DNA of 64,000 nt from Rotaria macrura. Lineage: Eukaryota > Rotifera > Eurotatoria > Philodinida > Philodinidae. Below are positions 46,897-60,918 of this stretch, in pieces. The stretch's first letter is position 1; every line of letters starts with the position of its first letter. The stretch spans positions 157,158 through 221,157 of the forward strand of contig OENT01000097.1 of assembly GCA_900239685.1 (NCBI GenBank). Direction: 5' to 3'. Position numbers and translations under genes: made by a program. The notes under the pieces were generated by a model. That model saw only the letters and a list, made by a program, of their open reading frames with translations, made no database searches and was not told the DNA's origin.

Positions 46897-49800
46897 TTTC
46901 GTGCCTTGAGTTCGTTGTCTGTTGTGAAAATCTTTTGGTCTTATTTATTTTTCTTTTTGTTCGGTGAATATACATCAATGTGTATTTCAAGTCATAAAAT
47001 AATATGGGAAGCAACAAGTTGATAAGAATGTTTGTAATTCATCATACGCGCACTTGTTAAATTCATGCTTTGAGCTGTAAAATTTTCAAGTTTGTTTTAA
47101 AAAATAATAAAAATGAAGTGTAGAAAATGAATATGCGTCGCTCTTCTAGACGAATTTGTACAAAAACGATCTCTTGACGAACTTTATCATTAGATATACA
47201 ATTATTCACGAATACTCTCGCATTTACGAATCATAAGATTATTTTTCATGATAAATTTTTCAATTAAATGGATTCAATTATAATCTTAACCATCTCAAGT
47301 ATGTTGTTGTTCGAAAAGTATTGAGTATCTCTAGTTATGAACTTGGTATTCTTGCATGACTAAATTTATTGTACTGTATATTCGATGCATCTATCATTGT
47401 AATTCATTCTGATCTATGATTCTCAACATGGTATATGAATGATAATGTGCTTCTCATAATCATAATCTAGCATGATTCTATAAATTAACATTCAAATGTA
47501 ATTTCGTAGATTGCCATTCTCAATTGAGTGCGTTTTTATTTTCACGTCTTCCTTTTTTTTTTTTGTAAAAAGCATTCTACTTCTTTAGACTCTCTCGTAC
47601 TGTAATAATGAAAAACCATACTAAAAATAAAAACGAAACCATAGTTGTATTTAAATTTGTTTCGTCGGAAATTCAGTGAATGTCATTCAAGAGAGAGTAA
47701 CTTGTATTCGATGGTGATGTTTAGGTTTCAAGTCAACAAGACATTAATCTGCACTTTTGACAAGGATAAATGATAATACATGTTTTCTTCTTCGAATATT
47801 GAATTAATAGAGAAAAAAAAATGTTCATCATCAGTTTTTACAATTGCACTTCAAACAACAGTATGCTGGATTTTAGATAGAGAACAATATCAAACATTTC
47901 AGTAGCTGTGTAACTATAATTATTTCGTTGATAATCAGCATAAAATGGAGAATCTTGGATTGATTCTTTGTTGACAAGATCCCATCAATTTTAAACAATA
48001 TGTCAACACAGATTTATTTACATTTTTCTTTCGACTATCGATCAATCATCATATATACGAATTTCACATATAGCCGCTCTACACACATTGTACGAACATC
48101 ATCTATAGTTCTTGTGCAATGCTCCCTATCAAGAAAAGCATTTAAAATAAAATTTATTAGCAGTCTCGTTTAAATTTCACTCTTTATTCTTCCGAGTCGA
48201 GTCAAAATTTGTAAACTTGTTTTGTACTGTGTCAATAGAACAAAATTTTCACTCGAACAGAAAGGAATCATTTCTACTCGTTTTCGGATTAATCTACTCT
48301 ACACGAGCTGAAAGAAAAGCAAGATTTATGTGCTAAACAGTTCAATTAGTTATGGTGTTATCAAATCAACAAAATTCAAAACAAATTTTCTTCATCTAGT
48401 TTGATAATGAGTCTTGTCAACACCATGTAAACCTCTTATGTTAACCAGGCTAATTAAAAGAAAAACTCTTTCACTTTTGACAGTATTTTTCATCGATTTT
48501 GTTCGTATATCTAATCAATTATATTCCTATTGAGTTATTCTTTGTAAGAATAAGGCAGATTTTTGAGACCACTATGCTTGATAATTTTTCATTCATAGAA
48601 CTTTACTTGAAGATCTTATCAATTTTTATAATACGAGTTGACAAATGACTATGCAGATGCAGAATACAAAACGATATCGTATGACTTTTGACAGATGAAG
48701 TTCAATGCCAAATATTTTATCTTTAAGGGTATGATTTTTTCAGTAAACTAATAGAATTGAAAATTTGATTTTTACAAAATTGAGTGTTGATCTTAAGACG
48801 AGTAAGAGGAAAAATAATCTACTTGAATCGAGTGATTCAAACTCGAATTCCAGACATTTCTTCTTATTAAAACATAAAAGGATAATGGTTGTAATTTTTA
48901 CTCTCATATTTATATACATATAGATGTATATTATTTCTTCAATACCGTTGTGTAAGTTCTTCGTAAAAATGGTTGACAATTTTCTTACGAGGCAATGAGT
49001 ATTTGTAATAAAGGAAAATTCTCTTTCTATTTATTGTTGTATCATGAAAGTTCAATACAGTAATGGTCGTTAGTCACATAGATGCTGACTATAGTCATAA
49101 GAAATTCCATCAAGAAGTTTCCATATGTTGACGAAATGACTTTAGATTTTGCTCTAGACTCATTCAAATTATAGATCATATTGATTTGTTCGTATTCTAC
49201 GTGAGATTCAAATAGAACAATAGCATTTAGAAGATTTACAATCTGAATTATGCTTAGGTGCTGTATGCATTTACATAATTGTATTCAAGACAATACGATC
49301 TCTTTTTATTTCTTTGACACATTAAAAAGAAAGAGACTTTGTTAAATCGATAGTCTATCTTTAGATTCGAGAAGCATTCGATCAATAGGGAATGTTATTT
49401 TTTCAGAAATCTATATAGAAAACATATCATAATAGAAAATATTCTCTAATTGAAAGATCATTCAATATGTACAAGATTGAACAGGATCTTGTTGTTACCA
49501 CAATATGCACAATCTGTGAATTCTATGAGCGAATTCATTCGTCTCTGAATGCATCGAAAGATAAATAATTATAGTCGAAACCTCTGATAGATAAGAGCAA
49601 TAGTGTAATTTAATACGTTAGGTTTCAAAGATTTCAACATCAATCAATGGCACTCGAAATACTTGAAATTTTTTATTGAATTACCTAGATCTCTTGTAAT
49701 TTTAACTGAACTCCGTTTCAAATCGTGATTATCAACTCAAAATTATCAATGAAGTATCGGTTTCTTGAAGCTAAATAAAAAGATAGAATCGAAACTCTGG

Positions 49801-52800
49801 TGTTTTGTTGTTTCCTGAAACGTTCATTTGTCTATAGCCTGCAAGGTATTAGCCATAAAAGTATAATCAAGGTTGATGATGCATGATTCCTGCAAAGAAC
49901 ACACATTCAAATAATACTTCGGTAAAAACTTCATGTTTGCTTATTGTTCTATCGTAGTGCATTGTAAGAGAAAATCATCCGATTATATACCCTAAAATTT
50001 TAGTTCATATTATATCTACAATCATGTATTAAAAGAAGTAGCGTAGCTTGAGAAGAGCTCGTCGTGCTGATGTGCAAAACCGGTTCATGAACGTTTTAAT
50101 CAAATTTATACTCAGCAGTTTAAAGTATTTAGTATGTACATATGAATGAGCTTTAAGGACAAGAATCGTCTATAAAGAGGAAATGAAATATATTCAAAGG
50201 AATATAAAATTTGTGTTTCATATGTACTCTCATGTATGCCTTCAATCTTCTCATTCTATTCGATTTCCTTGAAAATAGCGGCAAATATTTGTTTACGCTA
50301 CGTCCAAAACATACTCGAAATCATCTTATCCTAGCAGGGGTAGCTGTTTTCTTTTCCCTAGAACAAGTATGTTCCTATAAAAGATATCACCGAGTCAACT
50401 CTCTATAGGAAGCTTTGTGGTTTTCATGCTAGCTATTGATTTCCATCACTACCGTATGTTCTAAAGTTCAATATGAATTCAACGCATGCAGTTAAAATTC
50501 GTCCTATCCGTTTGTTATCAAGTTCCTTTGATCTTGTCTGAACATAATTCAGATTTTTATAAACGATCATAGTGAATTCGATTTTCTAATCGTAAATAAT
50601 AGGAAAAATATAACACTAGTTGTTGTTGTGTCATAATCATTACAAGTAATTGTATCTATGTATATTTTGCTTTCGTAGTAGGTGCACATAATGAGTTGAA
50701 GTTCAAATTTTTCTGCAAATATTTATGAGATAAATACGTACATGCTGAAAACTACTACGCTGTTCTTTATCTAAGCTAAATAACTAGCAGAATATTTGTT
50801 CGTGATTATTTTTATCAGATAAACTTGTGTCATAAACGAACAAGATATCGAAAATGTGAAGAATAAAAATGCAAGTCTAAATGTCCTTTTTTACATTTCA
50901 CATATTTAAAGATAAATTTCAACTTTTATGAACAATGCACATTTTAATGGTTGATATGTCTCTCTCATGAATTCGCACCATCATCGTTTGTTGTAATGGA
51001 ATGTTGTTTATAGACATTGTATCCTTGTTTGATGTACCTTGAATGATCTCAATCACCTTGTGATTCAATCATCATAGGGATACTATTGACCTTATGCTAT
51101 GAAGACGATGATTGGCTTATATTTTTCAAATTTTTTTTTCGATTTCTAAATGTTATAAAATTTTAGAATAAGTTGTATATGCGTTTATGCATATAGTATA
51201 GTTTTATCACATGAGAATGATTAGGAAAATTTGGAATGTTCCATTAGATGAGAATTAGTAAAAGACGACCATGTAATGGTCATGGTTTCTTGACCAATCG
51301 AGTCGATTCTAATCATGCAAAACTTTTCATAGAGACATTTTTTTTTCGATATCGATCATACGTTAATTAAGCCATCGTGACTTGCACAGTTCGACGAGAC
51401 GGGTAGAATTAAGAATATGAGTAAATAAAAGCGACACATACCTGAATTTTAGATAGGTGTAAAAAAGCATAAAAATCAATTTGAAATATTTAACAATTTC
51501 TTTACGAGAATAACACATTGAACCGTATAAATATTGAAATTTATCTTTAGAGATGTTCTATAGATTCGAAATTATGTAGAACTTTCGTTTCTTATATCCA
51601 TGAATAAACACAAGTGTAATCAGCAACAATAGTATGAACTGTTCAAAACGGTTTAAAAAATCAATTCTCTATAGAAATTCGACAAATGAAAAATAGTTAT
51701 AACTTCAATCCTGCATAGACAACATGTGTTCTTTTTTTAGAATTTTATATCACAAAATAAGCTAAAATTATTGATCATACTACATCGGTTCTACTGAAAT
51801 AATAAGTTCTTTCTTTCAAGAAAGACTACTAACAGATCTGACATGTTTTCTCTCTCTTTCCAATCGTTCATATCAGAATGAATTCTTCAACAAGCTGTCA
51901 TTGTAGTGAAATCTTTTTCTTTCTCTCTACGAGAGCATGAAAAAGCACAATGCTCATTTTTATTAATTCTTTTTATTATTACATGAAATATGCATTTCTA
52001 TAAATAGATGGTCGTTTTTTTTTGTGTAGAACTTTTCCAGGTATTGAATTCGTTAACGCGATGTTTTCAGCATGAAACGTAAGAATTTGCATACAACAGA
52101 CACTTCAATCTGAAATATTATTTTAAATAAAAATAAAAGTACATCAAAATAAATCATAAAAATCGGAGTTTAAAACCATCAGCTTATTCCAAGAGTCGGT
52201 TTGAATATCGATCTTAGAATACCGAAGCTGTTGGTCTCTATTCTCTCTCAAAAAAAAAACGAACACAAAGAATAAATGCATCACAGAAAAAAACAAAAAT
52301 CATAGAAAAGTATCGTCTATCAACCTGAAGACTGTAATTCAATCATGATTCAACGACTACATTGAATCAATCAAAGTGTGATTTAGTTGTATTCATATAT
52401 GTTGAATCGAATCGTTTTCAATGCACATGCGTAGGGACAGTTGAAGTTTTGCTAGTGAAATTCATTTTAACGTTGCTAATCATATCGTACATCACTCGGC
52501 TATGTTATTGAAGGAAACTAAGAATTGAAAAATTGTCTCCTCACTACTACTTGAAAATGTTCTCGAAGCTGCATGCACTTTGAATGTGCATGACCCGAAA
52601 ATGATCTTTGAGAGTATCACAAAATAACTGATTCTGAAAATCAATCAACATTTTAGTACATATTTTATTAGAAAGAACAAAAAATTAGTTCATATTTCTA
52701 TCGTAAATGTCAAAATACAATTTCATTTTTCAAAATATTTGTTAACATGGAATGTTTTTTTTTTCTTCATCTATTTTCAAAAAACAATGATGCGGCTTTT

Positions 52801-52965
52801 TCCAAATATTCACATGAAAATTATCACCTTTTATATCGTGAGAGAAAAAAAGGACAAAAAGAATCTCAAAGGCACATACAATATTTCTTTTTTTTTTTTT
52901 TATGAAACAATTAAAGGAAAAATAAACAATTGACGAAAAGAAAAGAAGTTGTTTACAACCATTCT
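46897..52965. other. Large gene-poor region
   Basis: 6 kb without a supported exon. It begins with the kinase 3' UTR (AATAAA-type signal in AAATAATAAAAATG near 47101-47114) and is otherwise uniformly AT-rich with stops in all frames. Frames near 50211-50408 and 52739-52933 are short and without similarity I can name. No tRNA, repeat array or transposon was recognised by eye. Confidence 0.45.
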
Positions 52966-55044
52966 TCAAGGACTGTCTTTTCCTTGTGTGATGCCATTCG
53001 GAACTGCCTTTTTCTTTGTAAATCGTCGTTTCTTTTCCCAGTCAATTGTTTCTAATTGTAGTTTTGTAAGTTGAGCTAATTTACTTAAAAAATCTTGAGG
53101 ACAATTAGTGAACGGATCCGGATATTCGTATATTTCTGAAAATAAAAAAAAGGAAAAGCAAAATAGAATGAATAAAAATCGACGAGTGTAATCTTTATTT
53201 TACAAAAATCATCTACGTCATGATTTTATTAGTTTTTTTTCTTTCTGTTTTTTCTTCACTATATGAATGGCAGTCTGAATAATAACATCTTTATTTTTCT
53301 ACTTACGAAATTTCTATAAATAGTTTTATACAAATAAAAATTTTTTTCTCATGTTTTTATTTCTAGCATAATTTGAATCATGATGAAATAACTATATCTA
53401 TACCTTTGGCATTAGTTAATTTATCTTGTTGAGTACGTGATCGTGTATTTTGATTTGTATTACGTTGTGTCTGTTGAGATGAAAGATATGTAGATGGCAT
53501 TGTTGCCGTTGTTGCTGTTGCTGTTGCTGTTGTTATAGCTGCTGTCAATGGTTGCCGTGATGGACGCATAGATGACGAGACATTGGATTTAATGCGTTCG
53601 GTTGTGATCAGTAAATTATTTGTTGGTGTTTCAGCGAATGCTCTTTGTCGGATAGTGCTGCTTGCTGCTAATGTATTTCGATAAGTAAATAATGATGGAT
53701 TTGATGGTGAATGACTGGTAGTACTTGTAGCCATAGTTTGAATTGCATGTGAAGAAACGCTTAGATGATTATTAGCTGATGAATTGGAAGAAGAATCATG
53801 ATGTGCAGCTCGACGTTCTAAAATCGTAAGCAATGAACATATTGAAACAAAATGTAAAACATCATCTTCAAATAGAAAGTAAAAGAAAAAAAAGTTCCTT
53901 TCTATTGCTGCTTGCCGTTCTACGTTTGTATGCGTGTGTTTTATATCAACAATAGGCGTTGTCAATTCTTTTCTTTTTTTTACTCGCTTGCATTTGACTA
54001 CTTTGTTGAATCGTTCTCCTTTTTTCTTTTCTCCATCACTACAAAACATATTCTTCTCGGTCTCGTTTGCCTCTCACGGCGACGTACTAAAGATTATAAT
54101 CAAGATATAAGTATAAAAGCTCAAAAAAAAAAACTTCAATGTACTTTTCGATTGATTATTTGAATTACAATATTGCTGTTTAAAGAAAAAAAAATGGTAA
54201 TAAAAAAAGCAGAACTTCACCTACTTTGTGCCTCTAGTTTTAATACTGGACTTAATCGTGATGGGGAGAAAAATGCTTGTCTACGAGATGGAGGCGAGAC
54301 GGTTGTTGCTGTTGTCATTGGTAAAGCGGAATGCTTGTTCGAAAATTGAGCAACACTACCATTATTTTCCGTTCCATCTAATAAGGTTTTGCATTTATCG
54401 AATGATGACAAAGCGTTTCTGAGAAAGTTTCGTCTTACTTTGATTTGATAATTTAACGATGATGACACTATCATTAATATAACTTAGTCGCTGCGAATTT
54501 TTGCCACTTGTTGAATTAACAAGCGTTTTGAATGATGAAACATAACGTTTGTTTGGGGATGAAGCTCGTTTTGTTGCATCTGAATGAAAAAAAAAATAAA
54601 GAATTTTTATTGATATTCGACTAGATTGGAAAGAAACTCAACAAATTCATCAAATTTTTTATTTTTCTTTGAATACCTTGTTGAGAAAGATTTGTTGATG
54701 ATTGAATTAAATTTGTCGATGATCGAACCATGTTAGATGATGAAAGAAGAAATGAATCCACAACTGTATCACTATAAACTTGATTCCTTGGTTTTGATTG
54801 TCGTCCATTTTTTTTCGATGTCGCAGAATATTGATGTGACGATGACAGATGATTAGAATCAGTAGTCGACGAAATTCTATTCAAATACAAAATAACATTG
54901 ATTATTTGACAAAACAATTCTACAAAATAACCGCTTGGCGATTTCGTTCGTTGTTAATTTTGAAAGAATCGTTTTCCATTCCGTAAAAGAAATAGGAACT
55001 TCTTCTGCCCATTCGAAATAACCACTAGTGGTTGCATAGGGCAT
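52966..55044 (-). CDS. Unrecognised Ser/Thr-rich protein, six exons
   Basis: I do not recognise this gene. Exons 55044-54932, 54876-54677, 54579-54439, 54377-54225, 53817-53404 and 53135-52966 join in frame into 396 aa. The first exon is well structured: MPYATTSGYFEWAEEVP then FTEWKTILSKL, with many aromatic and acidic residues. The last exon is also ordered: YEYPDPFTNCPQDFLSKLAQ then LETIDWEKKRR and a Lys-rich end. Between them are about 300 residues of Ser, Thr, Asn and Gln low complexity, with an Ala-Thr alternation encoded by a GTTGCT-type microsatellite near 53505-53530. Conserved-looking ends joined by a disordered middle suggest an adaptor or scaffold. No signal peptide or membrane segment. 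The 61-nt intron after exon 3 is inferred from a strong GTAAGA donor and the needed frame change. Confidence 0.7.
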
Positions 55045-56800
55045 TTATTCCTTTCTTTTTTTTGTGTTATTTTATGTATGACGTGTTTTAATTAGTATAA
55101 CAATACGAAAATGATACATATCTTCTACAAATTTTTGTTACTATCGATCTTTGTATGTTAAGACGATTAATTCTTTATGGAGAAATGAATAAACTAGTTT
55201 GTTTTTTTCGTTAAAATATTTTGCTATTAAGCACTTTAAATAAGTGGTAACTAAAGCTCGCATGTCGAAAATAAACGCTTCTAACACTTCCAACGTGAAA
55301 AAAAACGAAAAAAAAAATCGCCTTTGCCTTCAGTCGAAATAACAACAATCAAACTTAAAAACAAAACAATACATAAACAAAGTAATTATTCGATCGATTC
55401 TTACATCCTATGTGATGTGCTCCATAAAATTTCAGTTCTTAGATAAGACGGATTAGATCCATATCCGAACTATCGTTTTATGATTTATTTACAAACAAAA
55501 ATTTCGTAGATGTCATCAAAATATCAAAACCAATTTGATATATGCTACATTCTATGACAAGACATATTTTTTGTATGAAAAATACACCTAGAATCGATGA
55601 GATGTTTACATAACAGCTTTTATTCGAATTGTTTTTCTATAGATCTCGGACATGTTGTATATTTAATAAGGTATTCGGTCAAACATCGAAAAGATCGAAA
55701 CAATATAGATTAGATATCTTTTGATAAATCAAATGATTGTCTAAAACAATAATATCTTGAGGCAAAACTGTTGAAGTATGTTGCTTCTCAAGTACTATTG
55801 AAAGGTAAGTTGCGTAGTCTCTTAAATTTTTACACTAGAAAATAGTTGCTTGGTATCCATCCATAGACTCTCATCCATTCAACTAGGTTTGCGTTATGAT
55901 TATAAGAGATTGAATAGTTGATTTGATTGTTTGCTAAAATATTACGGAAAAACGTGCAAAAACTCGATCAATTAATTATTCAGTATTTCCTAATCAGTCC
56001 ATTTCATTATAGAAAATTATTGTAAATGAAATCTACGACCACTTACTCAACAGTATTAGATGTAAGTACGTATCAATACTATGAATGAGTCAACAGATTA
56101 GTTTTTTGAGCTATGAAAATTGATAGACATTTAAAAACGCACACTTTTGACATGTAACTACTATCGTTATCAACCATCAAGTTCGATAGTAAAATCACAT
56201 TGTAGCGAAGCATTCTTGAATTCTTAAAATTTTTCAATCTTAATACGAATCTAAGTCTTATCAAGTATTAAAATATTCTTCTTGATAAGACTAAAACGTC
56301 ATATACAAGACATAGACGTCAAGTTTGAGTCCCAGAACTTGTAGAGAATCTCTCTTGTATACTTGAATTTAATTATTGAATAACTAAATGTTTGAGAATC
56401 TTTCAAGATTTGCATAAAGTCATCCGATTTCAAACTGTTACTAAATCTTAGCTAGTAACTACTTAAATAATCAGTTTTCTGCCAAAAAAATATTAGAACT
56501 GTTACTTGGAGGGTTCAAAAAAACACACAAAGTGTCCCTCAGTTATCAAAGTGATTTCTAGGTTTTACCATTCGAGATGAGTCGGTCGCTATGTTGACAA
56601 AAAAAAAAAAGAAAAATATTAAATAATTTCCAAGTCTTATGAAGCACTCGAGAATTCGTTATACATGTTTGCTACCATACAAAATCTAATTAGACTGCTT
56701 TTAATTGCCATATTGAAGCACTTGATATTTCTTTAGTCGTTTTTGATTGTTTTCAAAGTAAAAGTAAACTAGTCAATGCCTTTATGAGATGATAAATAAT
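55045..56800. other. Intergenic, no gene seen
   Basis: 1.75 kb AT-rich sequence upstream of the Ser/Thr-rich gene and left of the transposon. No supported exon. Confidence 0.45.
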
Positions 56801-57120
56801 GAGGAGAGGGCCCTAACTCTAAGGATAACTTGTGAGTCCTCGTTTTGTTTGGAAAGTAGATCTCTATGATTCTAGAAAAACTGCACTATATCCAATGCTA
56901 ACCAGCTTTCATTCTAAACAAATTGAACCTTCAAGGCCGCAAAAAAAAATAGAAATTTTTAATGGTGTTTGCATTTTATACTTTTTATCTTCAACAAGAG
57001 TCTTAAGATATTTGAAGATTCTATTCAATAGTCTTAGTTATAGACAAGCTCGTGCATAAGTTTCAACCTGATCCATTTGACGCATCAGAAGATATTGAAT
57101 TTCATGTAGACATGTGTTAC
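56801..57120 (+). repeat. Left terminal inverted repeat of MULE-like element
   Basis: About 85% identical by eye to the reverse complement of 59162-59471. Both copies keep the same open frame of about 70 codons (FVWKVDLYDSRKTALYP ... SYRQARA), and a 15-nt indel between them is a multiple of three, so the repeat may once have been translated. Confidence 0.7.
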
Positions 57121-58025
57121 ATGTATTATTTTTTGATTCCAGTAATCTTCATAGGTTTTGCGTCAGCGAATGGTCATAAAGACGCTTCTGTTATATGATC
57201 TGTGATGCGTCTTTTTATAATAGTTTGCCTTGATGATGATGTGTCAACTGCTGTATTCTGCCAACTATATATATATAAAAATTTTACGATAAACTCATAT
57301 TTTTCGATTGACTTCTAGAGTATTCTTTCGAAACACTATAAATACTATCAAGTACGAAAATGATTAACATTCTTACTGTAACAAATATATTATCAACTCA
57401 TGTGTTAAAGAAGGAAACATTCGAATCAGTGGGTATTCTATATGAACAACAACTGGCTGAACAATTATACATGCGATGATCTACAATGATATGAACTATT
57501 GTTCTTTCGACACTGACTGCACAAATAGTCTTGGAAATGATACACATGTTTACGATGAGTGAGCCGAAATAGATAACTAAGATCTAAATTTTGAAGAGAA
57601 TCAAGAAATATTTTCCGAATAAATCAAACTTCAAAAATCTTCATTGGAATATATGTTTAGAGTAAGATAATTCTACGATGAGATTGGCACAGTGATGGAC
57701 CGGTTTATGCATAGTTTCTTCAGTATCCAGCACAAGGGGAAAACAGCTGATTTCTGTGATCTTTTTTGCTTTGAATCAATTGATTCTGATCAGAAAAATC
57801 ACAGGAATCAACAAACTCGGATTTAAACTGTCTCTTCGTACATTCATATTTCGAACAACAAGAATACCACATTTTATCGTTTCAATCGAGTCACTGACTT
57901 TTTTAATGTTTTTTAATTTAAAGTCGAAAACATTAGCTGTTTTCCACTTGGTCCAACATCCTTTCAGAAGGGTTCGTCATTTCACGTATTTAATCAAATT
58001 TTGGTCTTACATTAATAAATACGGG

Positions 58026-58800
58026 GCAAAACATAACAAAATGAATCAAATTGATCAGTTCATATGCTTCACATGTTCGAGGTTGCTCATAAAAAACCGC
58101 AGCGGGTATACGACATTGATCTCATTAGGTGAACATCCCAAAAAGTAAGAGAAAATCCTATTAATAACTTCACAGTATCGCATCATCGACTGATTACAAA
58201 TAAAAACACTATACCAACTCCTAGTGAAATGACGAAACTCGTGAAAAACCATGCTATCGAAAATGCTGAAAAGATTGATAGATCGCTAAAACACTTTGTC
58301 AGTGGAGTTTTTAAATAGACGGCAACATATCGGTTGGAAGAAGTATTCGGCAAAAATTTCACTCATCGAGAACCTTGAGTTTCGGAGGAGAAACAGTCAC
58401 AATGGTGAAAATGAAGTCGCTCAATGCAGTATCTCACAACGACACGATCCGACCTCTGCTCAATTTGGAAAGACACACCGTATATCCAATTTTCCTTTGT
58501 TTGAAAAGGCCGTAGGGTTGTATCATTGAAAGTGAGTCAAAGCGATTTTTTTACTTTTCTAGAACATTATTTTCTTATCATAGAAACTTGGGAAAAAACT
58601 TGACCGTCGAAAAACATCATCCTTGCGTTCTGTTCATCCTGAATACTCAAAATCGCTGCCTTCTCTCTCATCTGATTCATGGTTGGTTCAATGCAACGAA
58701 GAAATATATAAAAACGTTCAAGGATGCGCACACGTCTCGAAATAACATCCCAAACTGTCGATCGAATACAGCCATTCGATATGTACTACAATAAACAGAC
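58026..58800 (+). pseudogene. Remnant of FLYWCH/MULE-type transposase coding region
   Basis: Three consecutive plus-strand stretches in different frames look coding: a FLYWCH-like end near 58050-58140, a helical segment near 58210-58315 and a stretch near 58590-58735 (LFILNTQNRCLLSHLIHGW) that resembles the start of a MULE transposase core. Stops and frame changes separate them. The family assignment rests on motif resemblance only. Confidence 0.4.
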
Positions 58801-59161
58801 GAGAATGGTAATTCGTCGTGTATACAAAAGAATGATATTAGATCCACTGGTAATTTCTATGAGTAAAGGTAATAACATTACATGATTGGTTTTACTAAAT
58901 TACAATCAAATATATTCATCTGCTTTTCATGGGCTTAATCACTACGCGTGACTTGCATCGGGCTCCGTTGATTACACTCGGGTAAATTCTAAAAATTTCA
59001 CGATGCTTTCTTCAAAATCAATCCAACGTGCTGCCGACAACAAGAATGTAACTCTTTCCTACTCCTATGTTGTAGTTGGTAGCTCTATGTTTTGAACATA
59101 TCTTCCTTATCTATCATTTTCATTACTTAGAACATATGTATGCGAGTTTTACAAATAGAAA

Positions 59162-59471
59162 AGTGTAATGCATGCGAATACACGAAATTCAATATCTTCT
59201 GATACGTCAAATGGATCAGATTGCAACCTATGCACGAGCTTGTCTATAACTAAGATTATTAAATAAGATCTTCAAATGTCTTAACACTCTGGATGACGAT
59301 AAAAGGTTAAAGTTGCAAACACCATTGAAAATTTCTATTTTTTGTTCAATGTGTTTAGAATGAAAGCTGGTTAGCACGGGATATAGTGCAGTTTTTCTAG
59401 AATCATAGAGATCTACTTTCCAAACAAAACATGGGCTCAAAAGTTATCCTTAGAGTTAGGAACCTTTCCTC
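59162..59471 (-). repeat. Right terminal inverted repeat of MULE-like element
   Basis: Inverted partner of 56801-57120. The outer end at 59471 matches the left outer end; homology fades at the inner end near 59162. Confidence 0.7.
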
Positions 59472-60918
59472 GTAAAAACAGTAAATATGACTCGAATCCT
59501 TCTATTGTGTTATTTAGTAAAAATGCTATCTTATTATTATCACATGAAAGTTTCAATGTATCACTAAAATTAATAATGAATATTTTGAATGACAGTCAAT
59601 AGTTAACACTTGACAAAGTGAAAGATACTAAAATATTCGAGCCAATATTAGAGATTCATGAAAATATTAAAAACGATGTAATCTCGAAATCAACATCTCT
59701 CATGCACAGGTCTTGAAAAGAAACTCGTAAGTTTTCCTTAATGACAAACGGGTAAAGTTTGTAAATGCATACGTACTCTGTTAAACTGATGAATTCGATC
59801 AGTTTTGTTCAAAAGGTCACAAATGCTCTCACCGTAATGAATGAGAAGAGACATGGTGGCAAAATTAATATTCTTTTTTTCTAGGGGTTATTCTAACGCA
59901 GACAATTTTTGTGGAATAATCTGTACTTTTTCTTTTACTATACATCTTGATTTTGATCATATTTCACTATAACGTAGAAAGAATCGAAGTTATATCTATC
60001 AAATGAATTCTATGTTTAAGATTTATTGAGTTTTGATAAGGGAAAGTGAAGTCTTTTTTTTAATGAAAATTAACATCATCATTTGTAAAATATGCAAGAG
60101 AATCTGTTGAACAGTTTTACTTGTCTTATCAGATGATGACAGTATCTTACGGTTATAATCATGATTGAAGAGCATCGTGACCATAAGAAACGAAAATTCT
60201 ATTGATTCTATTTGTGTGTTCTATAACAAAATGAATATTTATATTCATTTTGATGGTACATACAAATGAAAATCGATACATGTCAATAAAGTTCTTCCAT
60301 TGACAGACAATATACAATTGAAAACAACAATATGTTCGAAATCGATAAAGAATAAATCGAATTAATGTGTTCTGAAAATGAAAAGATAAAATGCCAATAT
60401 CATCATTACTCTTTCTAGACAATGTAACGATGCCAATTCTATATATACTTTTTGTGTAGTATGAACAAAAGTCCTGTTACAAACGAATTTCTTTTACAAG
60501 TTGATCGAACGAAAGACGTTTAAAACTTCAAATTCAAAATTGAACATGCAAGAAAAATAGTTATGCCAGTGCGATAAAAAAAGCAAGTAATCGATGTACA
60601 AAAGCATTCAAATTTATCGTGACAATAGTCACGTCGATCTCGACTAATAAGGCATATTCAATGAATTTTTATAATTGCTTTGTGAGAATGAAGTATTTCA
60701 TTTGTTAAAAATTAGAGTAACTATTCACGAGCGCATTTTTATTTAACACACTATTGTCAAATACCATTTGAAGTTAATGATTCTTCTTTAAGGAAGAAAA
60801 CTTTTATCTGTAAATCTAAACTTTTCTATTATATTTTAATTACATAAAGTTAACAGAATACAGTAAAGTAACATTGGATTACTCTACATTTGGGATGAAA
60901 ATTTAACGAAATTCTTAC
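59472..60918. other. Intergenic, no gene seen
   Basis: AT-rich sequence right of the transposon. Contains a perfect 12-bp inverted repeat with a 2-nt centre at 60227-60252 (CAAAATGAATAT, then its reverse complement). No exon supported. Confidence 0.45.

Larger units (their letters stand above)
56801..59471. mobile_element. MULE-like DNA transposon with long terminal inverted repeats (decayed)
   Basis: A 2.67-kb unit bounded by two inverted copies of one sequence of about 310 bp (56801-57120 and 59162-59471). Both outer ends begin GAGGARAGG followed a few bases later by CTAACTCTAAGGATAACTT. Between them are broken reading frames on the plus strand. One, around 58050-58140, reads like the end of a FLYWCH zinc finger (CSRLLIKN then GYTTLISLGEH), and another, near 58210-58315, reads PTPSEMTKLVKNHAIENAEK, which follows FLYWCH in animal MULE proteins. 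Long TIRs and FLYWCH together suggest a Mutator-like element. I saw no target-site duplication. Frameshifts and stops show that it is not active. Confidence 0.55.

Noticed and set aside
53818-54049. Extension of the Ser/Thr gene exon toward a start at 54049
   Set aside because: That part reads through Phe runs and Lys-rich intron-like sequence; a good acceptor at 53818 and the upstream exons explain the gene better.
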